NCBI GenBank assembly: GCA_963921425.1
Contig: OY992832.1
Coordinates: 25,385,489-25,449,488 of the forward strand
DNA length: 64,000 bases
Direction: 5' to 3'
Source of the DNA: Dryas octopetala
Lineage: Eukaryota; Streptophyta; Magnoliopsida; Rosales; Rosaceae
The position numbers and the translations under genes are program-made. Below the pieces are notes generated by a model. That model did not search any database. It was not told where the DNA came from and was given only the letters and a program-made list of their open reading frames with translations. Shown here piece after piece: positions 10,924 to 22,589 of this stretch (positions within the stretch are counted from its first letter, which is position 1; every line of letters begins with the position of its first letter).

Positions 10924-11565
10924 GGGAAAATTTTAGCTAAAAAACTCCAACTACCTCATATTTCTATGTAGGGCATGAATTTCACTTTGTGTCAACTGAG
11001 GACTGAAATTTTCATTTTGTGTCAATTAAAGACCTTGTTTTTTTTTTTTTCATTTTTTAGCTCAACTTTTGCCCAACGTTGGACTCATTAAAATATTAAA
11101 CCTCCACCAAATTCAGAAAAATTATATTGGGTTTAAAGATATGCATCTCCTTTTTACAACCATATAAAGATCACCCAAATCGGACCTCTAAAACTCCAGA
11201 TAATTGGCCTCAAACTAGGGTACTCGAAACTGTCCAATTTTTCCAGATATTTTCCTAGAGGGATTGGATAGTTTTGAGTACTCTACTTTGGTGCCGATTA
11301 TCTGGAGTTGTAGATGTCCGATTTGAGTGATCTTTATATGGTTGTAAAGAGAAAATGCATAGCTTTAAATCCAGTATAAGTTTGCTGAATTTGGTGGAGG
11401 TTTGATGAGTCCAATGTGAAGCCAAAGTTGAGATAAAAACTGAAAAAAAAACAGGGTGCTTAATTGACACAAAATGAAAGTTTCAATACTTAGTTGACAC
11501 AAAGTGAAATTCATATTCGTTATAGACATGGGGTATAATTGAAGTCCTTTAACTAAAATGTTTCC
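10924..11565. mobile_element. MULE foldback element, 642 bp
   Basis: A perfect 9-bp target-site duplication TTTATTAAA flanks it (10915-10923, 11566-11574). Termini are GGGAAAATTTTAG and, inverted, GGAAACATTTTAG. The two halves pair along most of their length (for example 11151-11200 with 11288-11350), so the whole element is one long imperfect hairpin. Nine-base duplications with long inverted arms are the hallmark of Mutator-like elements. No transposase. Positions 11581-12236 show no gene. Confidence 0.9.
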
Positions 11566-12234
11566 TTTATTAAATCCCAAAACTAATAGAATGACTCACT
11601 TTTAAAAACAAGTTGATAGGTCGGTTCATTTTTAAGTGAGCTGAGCGCTCAGCTTGACCTTTTTTTTTCTTCGCGTTTTGCAATATAGTTACTGTTGGAC
11701 ATTACTATACTCGATCAATGTGCTATAATAACTATAAAAAAAAACGCATAAAAATTATACTTATAATTTATACAATTTGTCTTTTTCTTTCATGAACATG
11801 TCAAAAATTCATAAACTAACATACAAAATTAAAATTCAAGCTTATGAAGTTAAATCCTCCCTAATTTTAATAGTAACAATGGTTGTTACTATTTGTCATT
11901 TCAGAGTTATTGTCGGCCCAGTCCAGCGCCTCCTTTTCTTTGTCAGTTCAAACCATTTTTTTTTTTTTTACAACATAAGCTTATTTGTCATTGGATGGAT
12001 TTTTTAACATCCAAAAACATAAAGTGTGTTTATTTAATATTAGAGGGCGTAGAATGAAATTATTTATCATTTTCACAACAAACAATTTTTGTTTTTTCTC
12101 TTTTTCCCATCGCTAACCCTTTTGAACTATAATTGTCAAATAGTTACACCTGTAAAGTTGCAACCCTTTTGAAAAAGTTACCCCACAAACTTTTTTTTCC
12201 CTTCTCTTTTGTTGTCTATCTTTTCTTTCTTGGA

Positions 12235-12236
<2 letters not shown>

Positions 12237-12299
<63 letters not shown>
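12237..12299. repeat. (TC)n microsatellite
   Basis: An uninterrupted CT/TC dinucleotide run of roughly 60 bp, in pyrimidine-rich sequence. Likely length-polymorphic. Confidence 0.95.
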
Positions 12300-12303
<4 letters not shown>

Positions 12304-12407
12304 GTCCTTTCTCTTCCGTAAAGTGTCATAGGATCTTATGAGAGGTCAATTGTTTGCTCGCTATCATTCTCTAACAAGTATAGATACTGGCCGGGGGTTA
12401 TCACAAT

Positions 12408-12836
12408 GGACAATACTTGGGTTACCCCAAATGTACCTGCAGGTCACCCCGCCCCTCAAACAGGCATGTTTGGCAGTGCAGGCTTAGGATCAGAACCGTT
12501 CATTTTTTAGATCACTAATGAAAGATCATCTCTGTAAAGAATCAATTTAATCGAAAATCATTTGGTTATATAACTGTTATCAAATAAATGGAATAAATGA
12601 ACGGTTTGGTCAAGAAACCACTCTTTAAATACAAATTGTCTATTTATTTCAGTTATTCGATAACAGTTATATAACCAAACGATTTCCGATTTATTTGATA
12701 TTTTGCAGAGATAATCTTTAATAGGTGATCTAAAAAATGAACGGTTCTGATCATGAGCTTGCACTGTCGAACAAGTAATTTTTGGGGGGTAGGGTGTATC
12801 TGGAGGTCACCCCTAGGGGTGACCTAAGTATTGTCC
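12408..12836. mobile_element. Foldback element, 429 bp
   Basis: Ends GGACAATACTTGGGT and, inverted, GGACAATACTTAGGT. Further inside, 12491-12560 pairs with 12700-12755 and 12565-12610 with 12640-12690, so the element forms a long hairpin. A perfect 20-bp palindrome (GGTCACCCCTAGGGGTGACC) sits at 12805-12824. No clear target-site duplication was found. MULE affinity is inferred from the architecture only. Confidence 0.75.
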
Positions 12837-12859
12837 TTTTGTAATCGTATTGAACTGCT

Positions 12860-13124
12860 TGATACAATTAAAGTACAATACAATCGAAGCAAATGGTTGG
12901 TATGGGGTAGAACATTAGAGAGTTTGTGTTTTAATTTGATTTATATAATTTTAAACGAGGCTATAATCTTTTAATGTGAGATAACACTTCATATTCTCAC
13001 ATGCCCCCACATGTATGGTATTACTTGAGTTAAACACGTGGACAATTCATATTGAGTGATATGAAACCTGTGTGACCACTTGCCAAACACACTGTGTAAG
13101 CCTGATTTGATACCATAAAGAAAA
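12860..13124. other. Repeat remnant upstream of the large foldback
   Basis: No gene. The segment around 12966-13010 (ATAATCTTTTAATGTGAGAT and following) resembles 21975-22015 on the other side of the large foldback, suggesting that both flanks derive from the same older repeat family. Confidence 0.4.
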
Positions 13125-13234
13125 AGCTTTCTAGCAAAATACTCACCTGAACTTTGAATCGATTTGCATGTTACCACCTAAATTAAAAATTGAAGCAAAT
13201 TGCCCCATAAATTAAAATTTGTTTACAAGTTACC

Positions 13235-16200
13235 TGTGAGACCCCGTATTTTTCAGATAATTATTTTAAATGTTTTGATAATTATTTTAAGGATTTTGAG
13301 AATTTATTTGGAATTTAAAAAGGTTTTGGGTTAGTTTTTAAATTTTGTGTTAAATTGGGCGTGACAAAAAGTTGACTTTTAAAACTAACGGACTTTCGTC
13401 TTTGACTTTGGGCACGTTGGAAAGGTCTTAAGTGCACGAGTTCGTAGACACGCGGCACGCGTCAATCGGATTTACAGTTTGAAAGTTACGGGCATGTGAA
13501 GTGAGTGGCACACTTGTAATTTTTATGAAAGGGGGTTTTAAAACCCAAAAATCAGTTTTCTCTCTCCTCATTTTCTCTTTCTCTCTCTCTCTCCCCACGC
13601 CTCTGTTTCTCTCTCGCCCTTCACCCTCGCCGCCCCTGTCACCGGCGCGTGGCGGCGCGTCCGGCGGCGGCTGGGCTGGGTGTTTGGCCCATGCTGCTCG
13701 CCTCTCTCCTCTCTTTCTCCCAGTGGCCTTCGTTTTTCCGGCCGATCACCCACGACGAAGAAACGACGTAGAACAGTCGAACCACTCCTCATCGGCGATC
13801 TCGTTTTCCCGGCGACGTCGCGACCTCTCACCACCTGGGTTCTCTTCCCCAGGCCACGGCGAGTCTCCTTGTGGTTACCCCATGCTCCGATGACCTCAAA
13901 CGGCGGTGGATCGAAGATGGTTGTCCGATCGTCTTCTCCGGCCAGTTTCGGCCATTTCCGGCGAGAATTGGCTGTCGACCTAGGTATCGTTTTGGCTCCT
14001 CTCGACGTCTCCTTCGTGTCTGTGTACTTAGTTTGACCCATTTGTGATTCGATTTCGATGCCCCTATTTTGCAGCCGCGGCCACTGTAGCTCCGCCTTGT
14101 GTGGCGGCGACTTTGGTGGTTTTTCTCGATCGTTGTGCCTCTTCGGAAACTCCTGGAGTCTTTTCAAGGTTCGTCGTTGTTTTTGGTATGAATTTGTGTG
14201 TTGTTTGGGGTGGGGCAGCCACCGTGTGTGGTGGCGGCCGCCCGTTTCGGTCGTTCAGTGGCCCAATTGTGTTTCTGAATTGTATTTATGGATTGTCTGG
14301 TCTTAACAGGTACACGGGCTTGGGAAATCTCATTCCCGATGCCGTTATGCTGCCGGATTTGAGATCCGAGCAAAGGAGCCAAGAAGGGCGTTTCGGTCTT
14401 TTCGCGTGGTTAGACTGTGAGTGAAACTTATCGGTTTTTAATGTAGAGTATCGCTAATGAAGTGCATGCTTGTGTGTTTGTTGTTATGTGTTAGAGAAAG
14501 CTAAGTATAGGATTCAGATCATGAGAATGAATAGATGAAGATTTGAGGCTAGGAAATTAATTAGGAATTATAGAGTTAGCCCGAGAATAATTGTTGGATT
14601 AGAGAAGAAATGTTTATTGTCGAGGATTTATGAACGAGGACTAAGCAACTATTATACAGTAGATTGTGAGTATGAGTGACAAACAAGTGAGGGGGCGTGA
14701 GTAGGAATCAATTTCGGAGAAGGTTTCGGTGTAGCTCGGGGTAGACTATGAGTAGATCTTTGGTTTTTGAAATGTTTTGAACGTTTTATAATTCAACTAT
14801 CTTCTTGATTTAATTGAGTATGGACAGTTTCTGGAAAAGGTTTTTGGTATTAATTTGGGGAAGTTTTATCAATGAATTTCTGTCCTTTAGAAAATGATTT
14901 TGATCGAGCAGCTTTCACAATTTGAGAATGATTTTATTTAAGCGGATTTATGGAAAGATTTACATTTCAGTTTTTATCTGGAGGAGTAGTTTTGAGATGT
15001 GGTTGATTGAGATATACAGAAGCGGTTTCAAACCGCCATATTAGTACCCCCCTTCAGCAGGTATGTATTGCTCTGCACTCGCCTAGAGATGACTCGGCGG
15101 TGTACGACCAGCACTCGCTCTGCACTTGCCTAGTTGGCAGTGTACGACCAGCATGACATTTGCTCTGCACTTGCCTAGTCGGCGGTGTACGACCAGCATT
15201 TGCTCTGCACTTGCCTAGTCGGCGGTGTATGACCAGCATCACAGCAGGTATAAGTTTGCTCTGCACTTGCCTAGAGATGACTCGGCGGTGTACGACCAGC
15301 ACTCGCTCTGCACTTGCCTAGTTGGCAGTGTACGACCAGCATGACATTTGCTTTGCACTTGCCTAGTCGGCGGTGTACGACCAGCATTTGCTCTGCACTT
15401 GCCTAGTCGGCGGTGTATGACCAGCATCACAGCAGGTATAAATTTGCTCTGCACTTGCCTAGAGATGACTCGGTGGTGTATGACCAGCATATTCCCCGGG
15501 TACTAGTGTGGCGTGAGTTTCAGTTGTGGAGTATTTTGAGAAATGAATTTGCATCAGTAAATATTTTAAATGACATTTTCAGATTTGATACTTCTTTGTT
15601 TGAACAGTTTCATTGCTTTTCCAGTATATCGAGGTTTATTTGAGTTGAAAGTTTTTAGCCGAAATTATTTATATACAGTTGATAATATTGATTTTAGCTT
15701 GAGAACTGTGTTACCTTCAGAGTTTGATTTACGGTTTGAGGGGATTTAAAAAAAAAAATGGATTTGAAAGAAGAGATTTTGAAAATAGTTTTAAAGCTAG
15801 GGGATTCCAAAGAGTGAGATTATGGGGTTTTCAAAGAGCGACGTGAGTGAAATTAGATAGTCTATTTCGTTGCTTTGTGTGCTTGTGTGCATTTGTTTGC
15901 TAGGATTTGATTTGACTAGGACTGGGTAAGTTTAGGCTTGAATCTTGAGGATGGAATTGATGAATGGTTTATGCATTGAGGTTATGAGTTAGGATGTGAA
16001 TGATTCGAGATTGAGGTTAATAGTTGACGTTTAGGCAATTGATTTGCCAGAATGATGATTATTATTTATTGATGGGATTTAAGATGTGAAATTGAGGAAT
16101 TATGTTTATTTTGATGCTTGGATGATTTGTTGATGAATTTGTGATGTGATTGAGTAATTATGGATACTCTTGTGGATTATTTTTGAGCATGGATATTGAA

Positions 16201-16552
16201 GGATTATTTGAGGATTATAGTTTAAGTCATTTCACTCATACGAGCTCTAGTGAGCTTACCGAGTTGTTTATTTGAATGACCCGGTGTACCATAGATATGG
16301 TACAGTGTGGTTATTGGTGTTTTGCAGGTTAAGCAGGTTGAGGAGGCAGTGAGGAGAAGACGAGGCAGTGGGACCCATTTTAATTTGATTTAACTGATTT
16401 TATACAGTAAATTTTACATAAATGTTTTGGGCTCACACTCTTATTTACCAAATGTATTTAATTATTATGTTAAGTGCATGGCTCATTCTTTGAAAAGAGG
16501 TTTAAAGGACAAAGTTCAGTGTATTTTTGGGCCATAGGATCGGGACGTTACA
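13235..16552 (+). repeat. 5' LTR, 3318 bp
   Basis: From outside in: an AT-rich start; a sharply GC-rich 13560-14420 block preceded by a CT-rich run; an AT-rich middle; a tandem repeat array (15061-15495); an AT-rich tail. The GC-rich block gives long overlapping frames on both strands. None has a recognisable domain, and I do not call them genes. Confidence 0.93.
15061..15495 (+). repeat. Tandem repeat array in the 5' LTR
   Basis: About ten units of roughly 37-50 bp, each containing CTCTGCACTTGCCTAG and a GGTGTACGACCAGCA core. They are organised in a higher-order unit of 185 bp that occurs about 2.3 times; the last partial unit ends before CCCCGGGTACTAG. The 3' LTR has the same array at 19377-19811, and the solo LTR has a shorter version at 39912-40150. 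Confidence 0.93.
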
Positions 16553-16555
16553 AAT

Positions 16556-16567
16556 TGGTATCAGAGC
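16556..16567 (+). other. Primer binding site (initiator Met tRNA)
   Basis: TGGTATCAGAGC, three bases after the 5' LTR, matches the 3' end of plant initiator methionine tRNA, the standard primer of many Ty1 and Ty3 elements. The match breaks at the 13th base. Confidence 0.92.
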
Positions 16568-17537
16568 TAGACCCGGCCGGAAGTGTGTGGATTGCAAGAC
16601 CCAGGGACCAAGACCCTGAGTGGGCGGCTGCGCGAGGCAGTGGCGAGCTACCAGGTGAGGAGAAGTGAGTGATCCCACACTGCCCGGGTGAGGAATGGTG
16701 ATGTTACAGAAAGTTTGAGGAATCAGTTGAGAAAGTGTTCGAGAAACCAGTTTGAGAAAATCAGTTGAGAAATCAGTTTGAGAAAATCAGTTCAGAAAAT
16801 GTTTGTGAAAGCTAGTTTGAGAAAGAAAATGATTTTAAAGTGATTTCAGAAATTTATTTTATTTGAGCCATGAAAATGTTCGAGAAAGTTTTGAGAAGTG
16901 TCCCCTGCACTGCCATCGCCTCTCTGCTCCTCAGCAAGTTCAGGAAAGTTGAAGTTGGAGACTTAGTAAGAGGTTTGAATTTAGATAAGTTGGAAGGTTG
17001 AGTAAGTTTAGTAGTTAGAGAACAAAGGTTCAAGAGAATTAGGGAAGTAAATCGAGTAACTAGGGTTTTCGAGGAAGTAGCTAGGTAGGGACCTAGACTG
17101 TCGGCTAAGTGACACTAGGGGTCAGCGTTTGTTTGCCAGAACTCAGTGGTTACAGTTTTGCGATCTCAAGTAGCAACGCTTCAGAAGTGGATAAGCGGCT
17201 CACACTTGAAGATGAAAGTTCTGAAGATGGAGAATTCAGAGTCATCGAGAATTGAGGCAAGCTACTCGAAAGAATCGAAGATCAAGCTGGATGCACTCGA
17301 AGATCTTGGGAAACAGATGCGAATGGAACACGACAAACTCGTTACTTGCAGTTCTCAAGTGAAGGTTTTGAATCGTCATCGTATTTTTATTCTCATTCTT
17401 GCTCACGTTATTTTAAGTTTTCTTTTAAATAAAAGAGTTTCTTTGAAGTGTGATTTGTTGTTGCTTGTGTTTGTTGTGTTGTGTGAAGTTGTTCAGCTTT
17501 TACTTTCTCTTGGGAATTTCGAGGACGAAATTTTTTT

Positions 17538-17545
17538 AGGGGGGG
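17538..17545 (+). other. Polypurine tract
   Basis: AGGGGGGG, five bases before the 3' LTR and preceded by GAGGACGAAATTTTTTT. This is a layout seen in plant Ty3 chromoviruses and is used for plus-strand priming. Confidence 0.85.
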
Positions 17546-17550
17546 TAGAT

Positions 17551-20500
17551 TGTGAGACCCCGTATTTTTCAGATAATTATTTTAAATGTTTTGATAATTA
17601 TTTTAAGGATTTTGAGAATTTATTTGGAATTTAAAAAGGTTTTGGGTTAGTTTTTAAATTTTGTGTTAAATTGGGCGTGACAAAAAGTTGACTTTTAAAA
17701 CTAACGGACTTTCGTCTTTGACTTTGGGCACGTTGGAAAGGTCTTAAGTGCACGAGTTCGTAGACACGCGGCACGCGTCAATCGGATTTACAGTTTGAAA
17801 GTTACGGGCATGTGAAGTGAGTGGCACACTTGTAATTTTTATGAAAGGGGGTTTTAAAACCCAAAAATCAGTTTTCTCTCTCCTCATTTTCTCTTTCTCT
17901 CTCTCTCTCCCCACGCCTCTGTTTCTCTCTCGCCCTTCACCCTCGCCGCCCCTATCACCGGCGCGTGGCGGCGCGTCTTGCGGCGGCTGGGCTGGGTGTT
18001 TGGCCCATGCTGCTCGCCTCTCTCCTCTCTTTCTCCCAGTGGCCTTCGTTTTTCCGGCCGATCACCCACGACGAAGAAACGACGTAGAACAGTCGAACCA
18101 CTCCTCATCGGCGATCTCGTTTTCCCGGCGACGTCGCGACCTCTCACCACCTGGGTTCTCTTCCCCAAGCCACGGCGAGTCTCCTTGTGGTTACCCCATG
18201 CTCCGATGACCTCAAACGGCGGTGGATCGAAGATGGTTGTCCGATCGTCTTCTCCGGCCAGTTTCGGCCATTTCCGGCGAGAATTGGCTGTCGACCTAGG
18301 TATCGTTTTGGCTCCTCTCGACGTCTCCTTCGTGTCTGTGTACTTAGTTTGACCCATTTGTGATTCGATTTCGATGCCCCTATTTTGCAGCCGCGGCCAC
18401 TGTAGCTCCGCCTTGTGTGGCGGCGACTTTGGTGGTTTTTCTCGATCGTTGTGCCTCTTCGGAAACTCCTGGAGTCTTTTCAAGGTTCGTCGTTGTTTTT
18501 GGTGTGAATTTGTGTGTTGTTTGGGGTGGGGCAGCCACCGTGTGTGGTGGCGGCCGCCCGTTTCGGTCGTTCAGTGGCCCAATTGTGTTTCTGAATTGTA
18601 TTTATGGATTGTCTGGTCTTAACAGGTACACGGGCTTGGGAAATCTCATTCCCGATGCCGTTATGCTGCCGGATTTGAGATCCGAGCAAAGGAGCCAAGA
18701 AGGGCGTTTCGGTCTTTTCGCGTGGTTAGACTGTGAGTGAAACTTATCGGTTTTTAATGTAGAGTATCGCTAATGAAGTGCATGCTTGTGTGTTTGTTGT
18801 TATGTGTTAGAGAAAGCTAAGTATAGGATTCAGATCATGAGAATGAATAGATGAAGATTTGAGGCTAGGAAATTAATTAGGAATTATAGAGTTAGCCCGA
18901 GAATAATTGTTGGATTAGAGAAGAAATGTTTATTGTCGAGGATTTATGAACGAGGACTAAGCAACTATTATACAGTAGATTGTGAGTATGAGTGACAAAC
19001 AAGTGAGGGGGCGTGAGTAGGAATCAATTTCGGAGAAGGTTTCGGTGTAGCTCGGGGTAGACTATGAGTAGATCTTTGGTTTTTGAAATGTTTTGAACGT
19101 TTTATAATTCAACTATCTTCTTGATTTAATTGAGTATGGACAGTTTCTGGAAAAGGTTTTTGGTATTAATTTGGGGAAGTTTTATCAATGAATTTCTGTC
19201 CTTTAGAAAATGATTTTGATCGAGCAGCTTTCACAATTTGAGAATGATTTTATTTAAGCGGATTTATGGAAAGATTTACATTTCAGTTTTTATCTGGAGG
19301 AGTAGTTTTGAGATGTGGTTGATTGAGATATACAGAAGCGGTTTCAAACCGCCATATTAGTACCCCCCTTCAGCAGGTATGTATTGCTCTGCACTCGCCT
19401 AGAGATGACTCGGCGGTGTACGACCAGCACTCGCTCTGCACTTGCCTAGTTGGCAGTGTACGACCAGCATGACATTTGCTCTGCACTTGCCTAGTCGGCG
19501 GTGTACGACCAGCATTTGCTCTGCACTTGCCTAGTCGGCGGTGTATGACCAGCATCACAGCAGGTATAAGTTTGCTCTGCACTTGCCTAGAGATGACTCG
19601 GCGGTGTACGACCAGCACTCGCTCTGCACTTGCCTAGTTGGCAGTGTACGACCAGCATGACATTTGCTTTGCACTTGCCTAGTCGGCGGTGTACGACCAG
19701 CATTTGCTCTGCACTTGCCTAGTCGGCGGTGTATGACCAGCATCACAGCAGGTATAAATTTGCTCTGCACTTGCCTAGAGATGACTCGGTGGTGTATGAC
19801 CAGCAGATTCCCCGGGTATTAGTGTGGCGTGAGTTTCAGTTGTGGAGTATTTTGAGAAATGAATTTGCATCAGTAAATATTTTAAATGACATTTTCAGAT
19901 TTGATACTTCTTTGTTTGAACAGTTTCATTGCTTTTCCAGTATATCGAGGTTTATTTGAGTTGAAAGTTTTTAGCCGAAATTATTTATATACAGTTGATA
20001 ATATTGATTTTAGCTTGAGAACTGTGTTACCTTCAGAGTTTGATTTACGGTTTGAGGGGATTTAAAAAAAAAAATGGATTTGAAAGAAGAGATTTTGAAA
20101 ATAGTTTTAAAGCTAGGGGATTCCAAAGAGTGAGATTATGGGGTTTTCAAAGAGCGACGTGAGTGAAATTAGATAGTCTATTTCGTTGCTTTGTGTGCTT
20201 GTGTGCATTTGTTTGCTAGGATTTGATTTGACTAGGACTGGGTAAGTTTAGGCTTGAATCTTGAGGATGGAATTGATGAATGGTTTATGCATTGAGGTTA
20301 TGAGTTAGGATGTGAATGATTCGAGATTGAGGTTAATAGTTGACGTTTAGGCAATTGATTTGCCAGAATGATGATTATTATTTATTGATGGGATTTAAGA
20401 TGTGAAATTGAGGAATTATGTTTATTTTGATGCTTGGATGATTTGTTGATGAATTTGTGATGTGATTGAGTAATTATGGATACTCTTGTGGATTATTTTT

Positions 20501-20868
20501 GAGCATGGATATTGAAGGATTATTTGAGGATTATAGTTTAAGTCATTTCACTCATACGAGCTCTAGTGAGCTTACCGAGTTGTTTATTTGAATGACCCGG
20601 TGTACCATGGATATGGTACAGTGTGGTTATTGGTGTTTTGCAGGTTAAGCAGGCTGAGGAGGCAGTGAGGAGAAGACGAGGCAGTGGGACCCATTTTAAT
20701 TTGATTTAACTGATTTTATACAGTAAATTTTACATAAATGTTTTGGGCTCACACTCTTATTTACCAAATGTATTTAATTATTATGTTAAGTGCATGGCTC
20801 ATTCTTTGAAAAGAGGTTTAAAGGACAAAGTTCAGTGTATTTTTGGGCCATAGGATCGGGACGTTACA
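17551..20868 (+). repeat. 3' LTR, 3318 bp
   Basis: Same length as the 5' LTR (offset 4316). Differences noticed by eye include two in GTCCGGCGG versus GTCTTGCGG (about 13660/17976), and single changes near 14189/18505, 15489/19805 and 16297/20613. It carries the same tandem array at 19377-19811. Confidence 0.93.
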
Positions 20869-21934
20869 TTACCACCTTCATTAAAATCCTCATGGGTTTT
20901 TTAGTCTTTTCATAGAAAAGAACTTGGGTGGGGAAGCTTTTGCCACCTCAGCATGCTGAGTGGTAAGGCCCAACCAATTACAAGTGGCCACATTTCTATT
21001 TCTATTTTCCTATTTTTACAAACTTTGAAAATTAATTAAAAATAGCTCCGGACTCAGAAAAATACACGAAAAAATTCTTACGGACTCATCTTGAATAATA
21101 CTAATTTACTATAGAGTCAAATTACCAATTTGCCCTCTGAGAGTTACCAGAAAATTTGGGAAGTTCAAATTTATTTCTAAAAATTTAAAATAAATTTCCC
21201 TCCATAAAATAAATTCTATAAAAATTATAGAATTTCCGTAAAATCTCAGAAGAATTCTAAAAAATATTTTGGAAATTACCAAAAACCTATTTTAGAGAAT
21301 TCTTTCGAGACTTTTCAAAAATTCTAGAATTTTTATTGAATTTATTTTCCTCTAAGACCGAGAGGTATTTTGGGTAGCAAGTGTTCACGAAAAAGGTAGT
21401 GTTAGTTTTTAGAAGACCAATGGTGCTGGCCTTGTATTTTTTGGAGTTCGGGGGATTATTCTATGAATTTTTAAAGAGTCTAGAGTATTTTAATTTTTTA
21501 GAAATAAATTTGGACTTACTAAATTTTCTGGAAACTCTTAGAGGGCAAATTGATAATTTGACTCTATAGTAAATTAATATTAGTCAAGACAAATTCGTAA
21601 GAATTTTCTGTATATTTTTCTGAGTCCGGAACTATTTTTAATTAATTTTCAAAGTTTATAAAAATAAGAAAATATAAATAGAAAAATGGTTGTACATGTG
21701 GCCACTTGTAATTGGTTGGACCTTGCCACTCAGCATGTTGAGGTGGCAAAAGCTTTCCCACCCAAGTTCCTCTCTATGAAAAGACCAAAAAACCTATGAG
21801 GATTTGGATGGAGGTGGTAACTTGCAAACAAAATTTAATTCAGGAGGCAATTTGCTTCAATTTTTAATTTAGGTGATAATATGCAAATCGAGTCAAAGTT
21901 CAGATGGTTATCTTGCTAAAAAGCCTAAAGAAAA

Positions 21935-22442
21935 TTGGAGCATTAAACCAAAAATCAATTGACAATGTTTGGAGAGAATAATCTTCTAATGTGAGACAAC
22001 ACTTCACATTATTACATAAGGTATATTTATATATATTATTTTTGCAATGTTTTGGTTGTCAATATTACATAGTGACAATTATTTATTACTGTTCACCAAT
22101 GGCAATATTGTAAAACATGAAAAAAAAAGCGTCGAGTGCTCGTCATCCATTCAAGCGCTCGGCTCATTAAAAATAGACTGACCGATAATCGCATATAGCG
22201 TTGTGGACCGGTCCATAATTGCATATAGCATGTGAACTGACCTATAACCGCATATAGCATGTGAATTGGCTTATGAGGCTATTTTTGGTGTTGGGCTTTA
22301 AAAAACCCAAAAAAGAAAAAAAAAAAAAAAAAAAGCATGTGTAGACTAACAAACTAAAATAATTAAAAACTAAAATCATTTTTAAGTATTTTAATTAAAA
22401 TTTAATTAAAATATAGAGGTGATTACTTGATTGATTGGATAT
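21935..22442. other. Intergenic, with a short tandem repeat
   Basis: No gene. At about 22180-22270, three tandem units of about 30 bp share a CGCATATAGC(A/G)TGTG core. A palindromic GAGCGCT/AGCGCTC sequence near 22155 resembles one at 11640-11660. An A-run lies at 22317-22334. Confidence 0.6.
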
Positions 22443-22589
22443 ATGAACCATACCAAAAAAAGGTCCACCGTCTGTGCCTCTGCAAACAAAGTTCTTTGTG
22501 TTCCTCCAAAAAGTTTCCAAGTTCTACTAATATCAGTAAGTGTTGTTTCTTTTTTGCCCAAGTTACACTACTTCTCTCATCCCTTTGTC

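Larger units (their letters stand above)
16553..17550 (+). other. Internal region of the non-autonomous LTR element
   Basis: Only 998 bp between the LTRs. It holds the primer site, about 550 bp of sequence with a GAGAAA/CAGTTTGAGAAA quasi-repeat (16720-16880), and a 17140-17380 stretch readable as a Lys/Glu/Ser-rich coil-like peptide. I find no capsid, protease, reverse transcriptase or integrase motif, so the frame at 17146-17634, which runs into the LTR, is not supported as a gene. Confidence 0.8.
13235..20868 (+). mobile_element. Non-autonomous Ty3-type LTR retrotransposon, 7.6 kb
   Basis: Two 3318-bp LTRs (13235-16552 and 17551-20868) begin TGTGAGACCCC and end GGGACGTTACA, flanked by a perfect 5-bp duplication TTACC (13230-13234, 20869-20873). 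The internal part is only 998 bp: a Met-tRNA primer site, a polypurine tract, and no gag or pol domain. By eye I count about nine substitutions and no length change between the LTRs (about 0.3 percent), so insertion was recent. LTRs more than three times longer than the internal region make it an extreme LARD-like non-autonomous element that must borrow enzymes from a relative. The primer site and the purine tract preceded by GAGGACGAAA suggest Ty3/gypsy, probably a chromovirus. Confidence 0.93.
13125..21925. mobile_element. MULE foldback (about 1.16 kb) split by an LTR retrotransposon
   Basis: The 9-bp duplication TAAAGAAAA is at 13116-13124 and 21926-21934. Termini are AGCTTTCTAGCAA and, inverted, GGCTTTTTAGCAA. 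The left 110 bp (13125-13234) pair with 21815-21925, and 20869-21270 pair with 21400-21815, so without the LTR element the unit is an almost complete palindrome with a small loop near 21300. No transposase frame was found. The LTR retrotransposon at 13235-20868 entered its left arm, so this MULE is the older of the two. Confidence 0.88.

Noticed and set aside
13501-14424. Several overlapping long frames on both strands in the GC-rich LTR block
   Set aside because: GC-rich sequence has few stops. No domain is recognised and the frames overlap each other on both strands. The partial conservation is reported only as a finding.
15061-15495. Regularly spaced short repeats resembling a CRISPR array
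   Set aside because: The units are contiguous with no unique spacers, the array lies inside a plant LTR and is copied in the second LTR. It is an ordinary tandem repeat.
17146-17634. 162-codon frame in the LTR element interior
   Set aside because: It runs across the purine tract into the 3' LTR and has no gag, protease or RT motif.
22443-22589. Longer N-terminus for the glycosyltransferase
   Set aside because: The extension shows no conserved-looking feature and would put a second hydrophobic stretch ahead of the Pro/Gln tail. The ATG at 22590 gives the usual type II layout. Not excluded.
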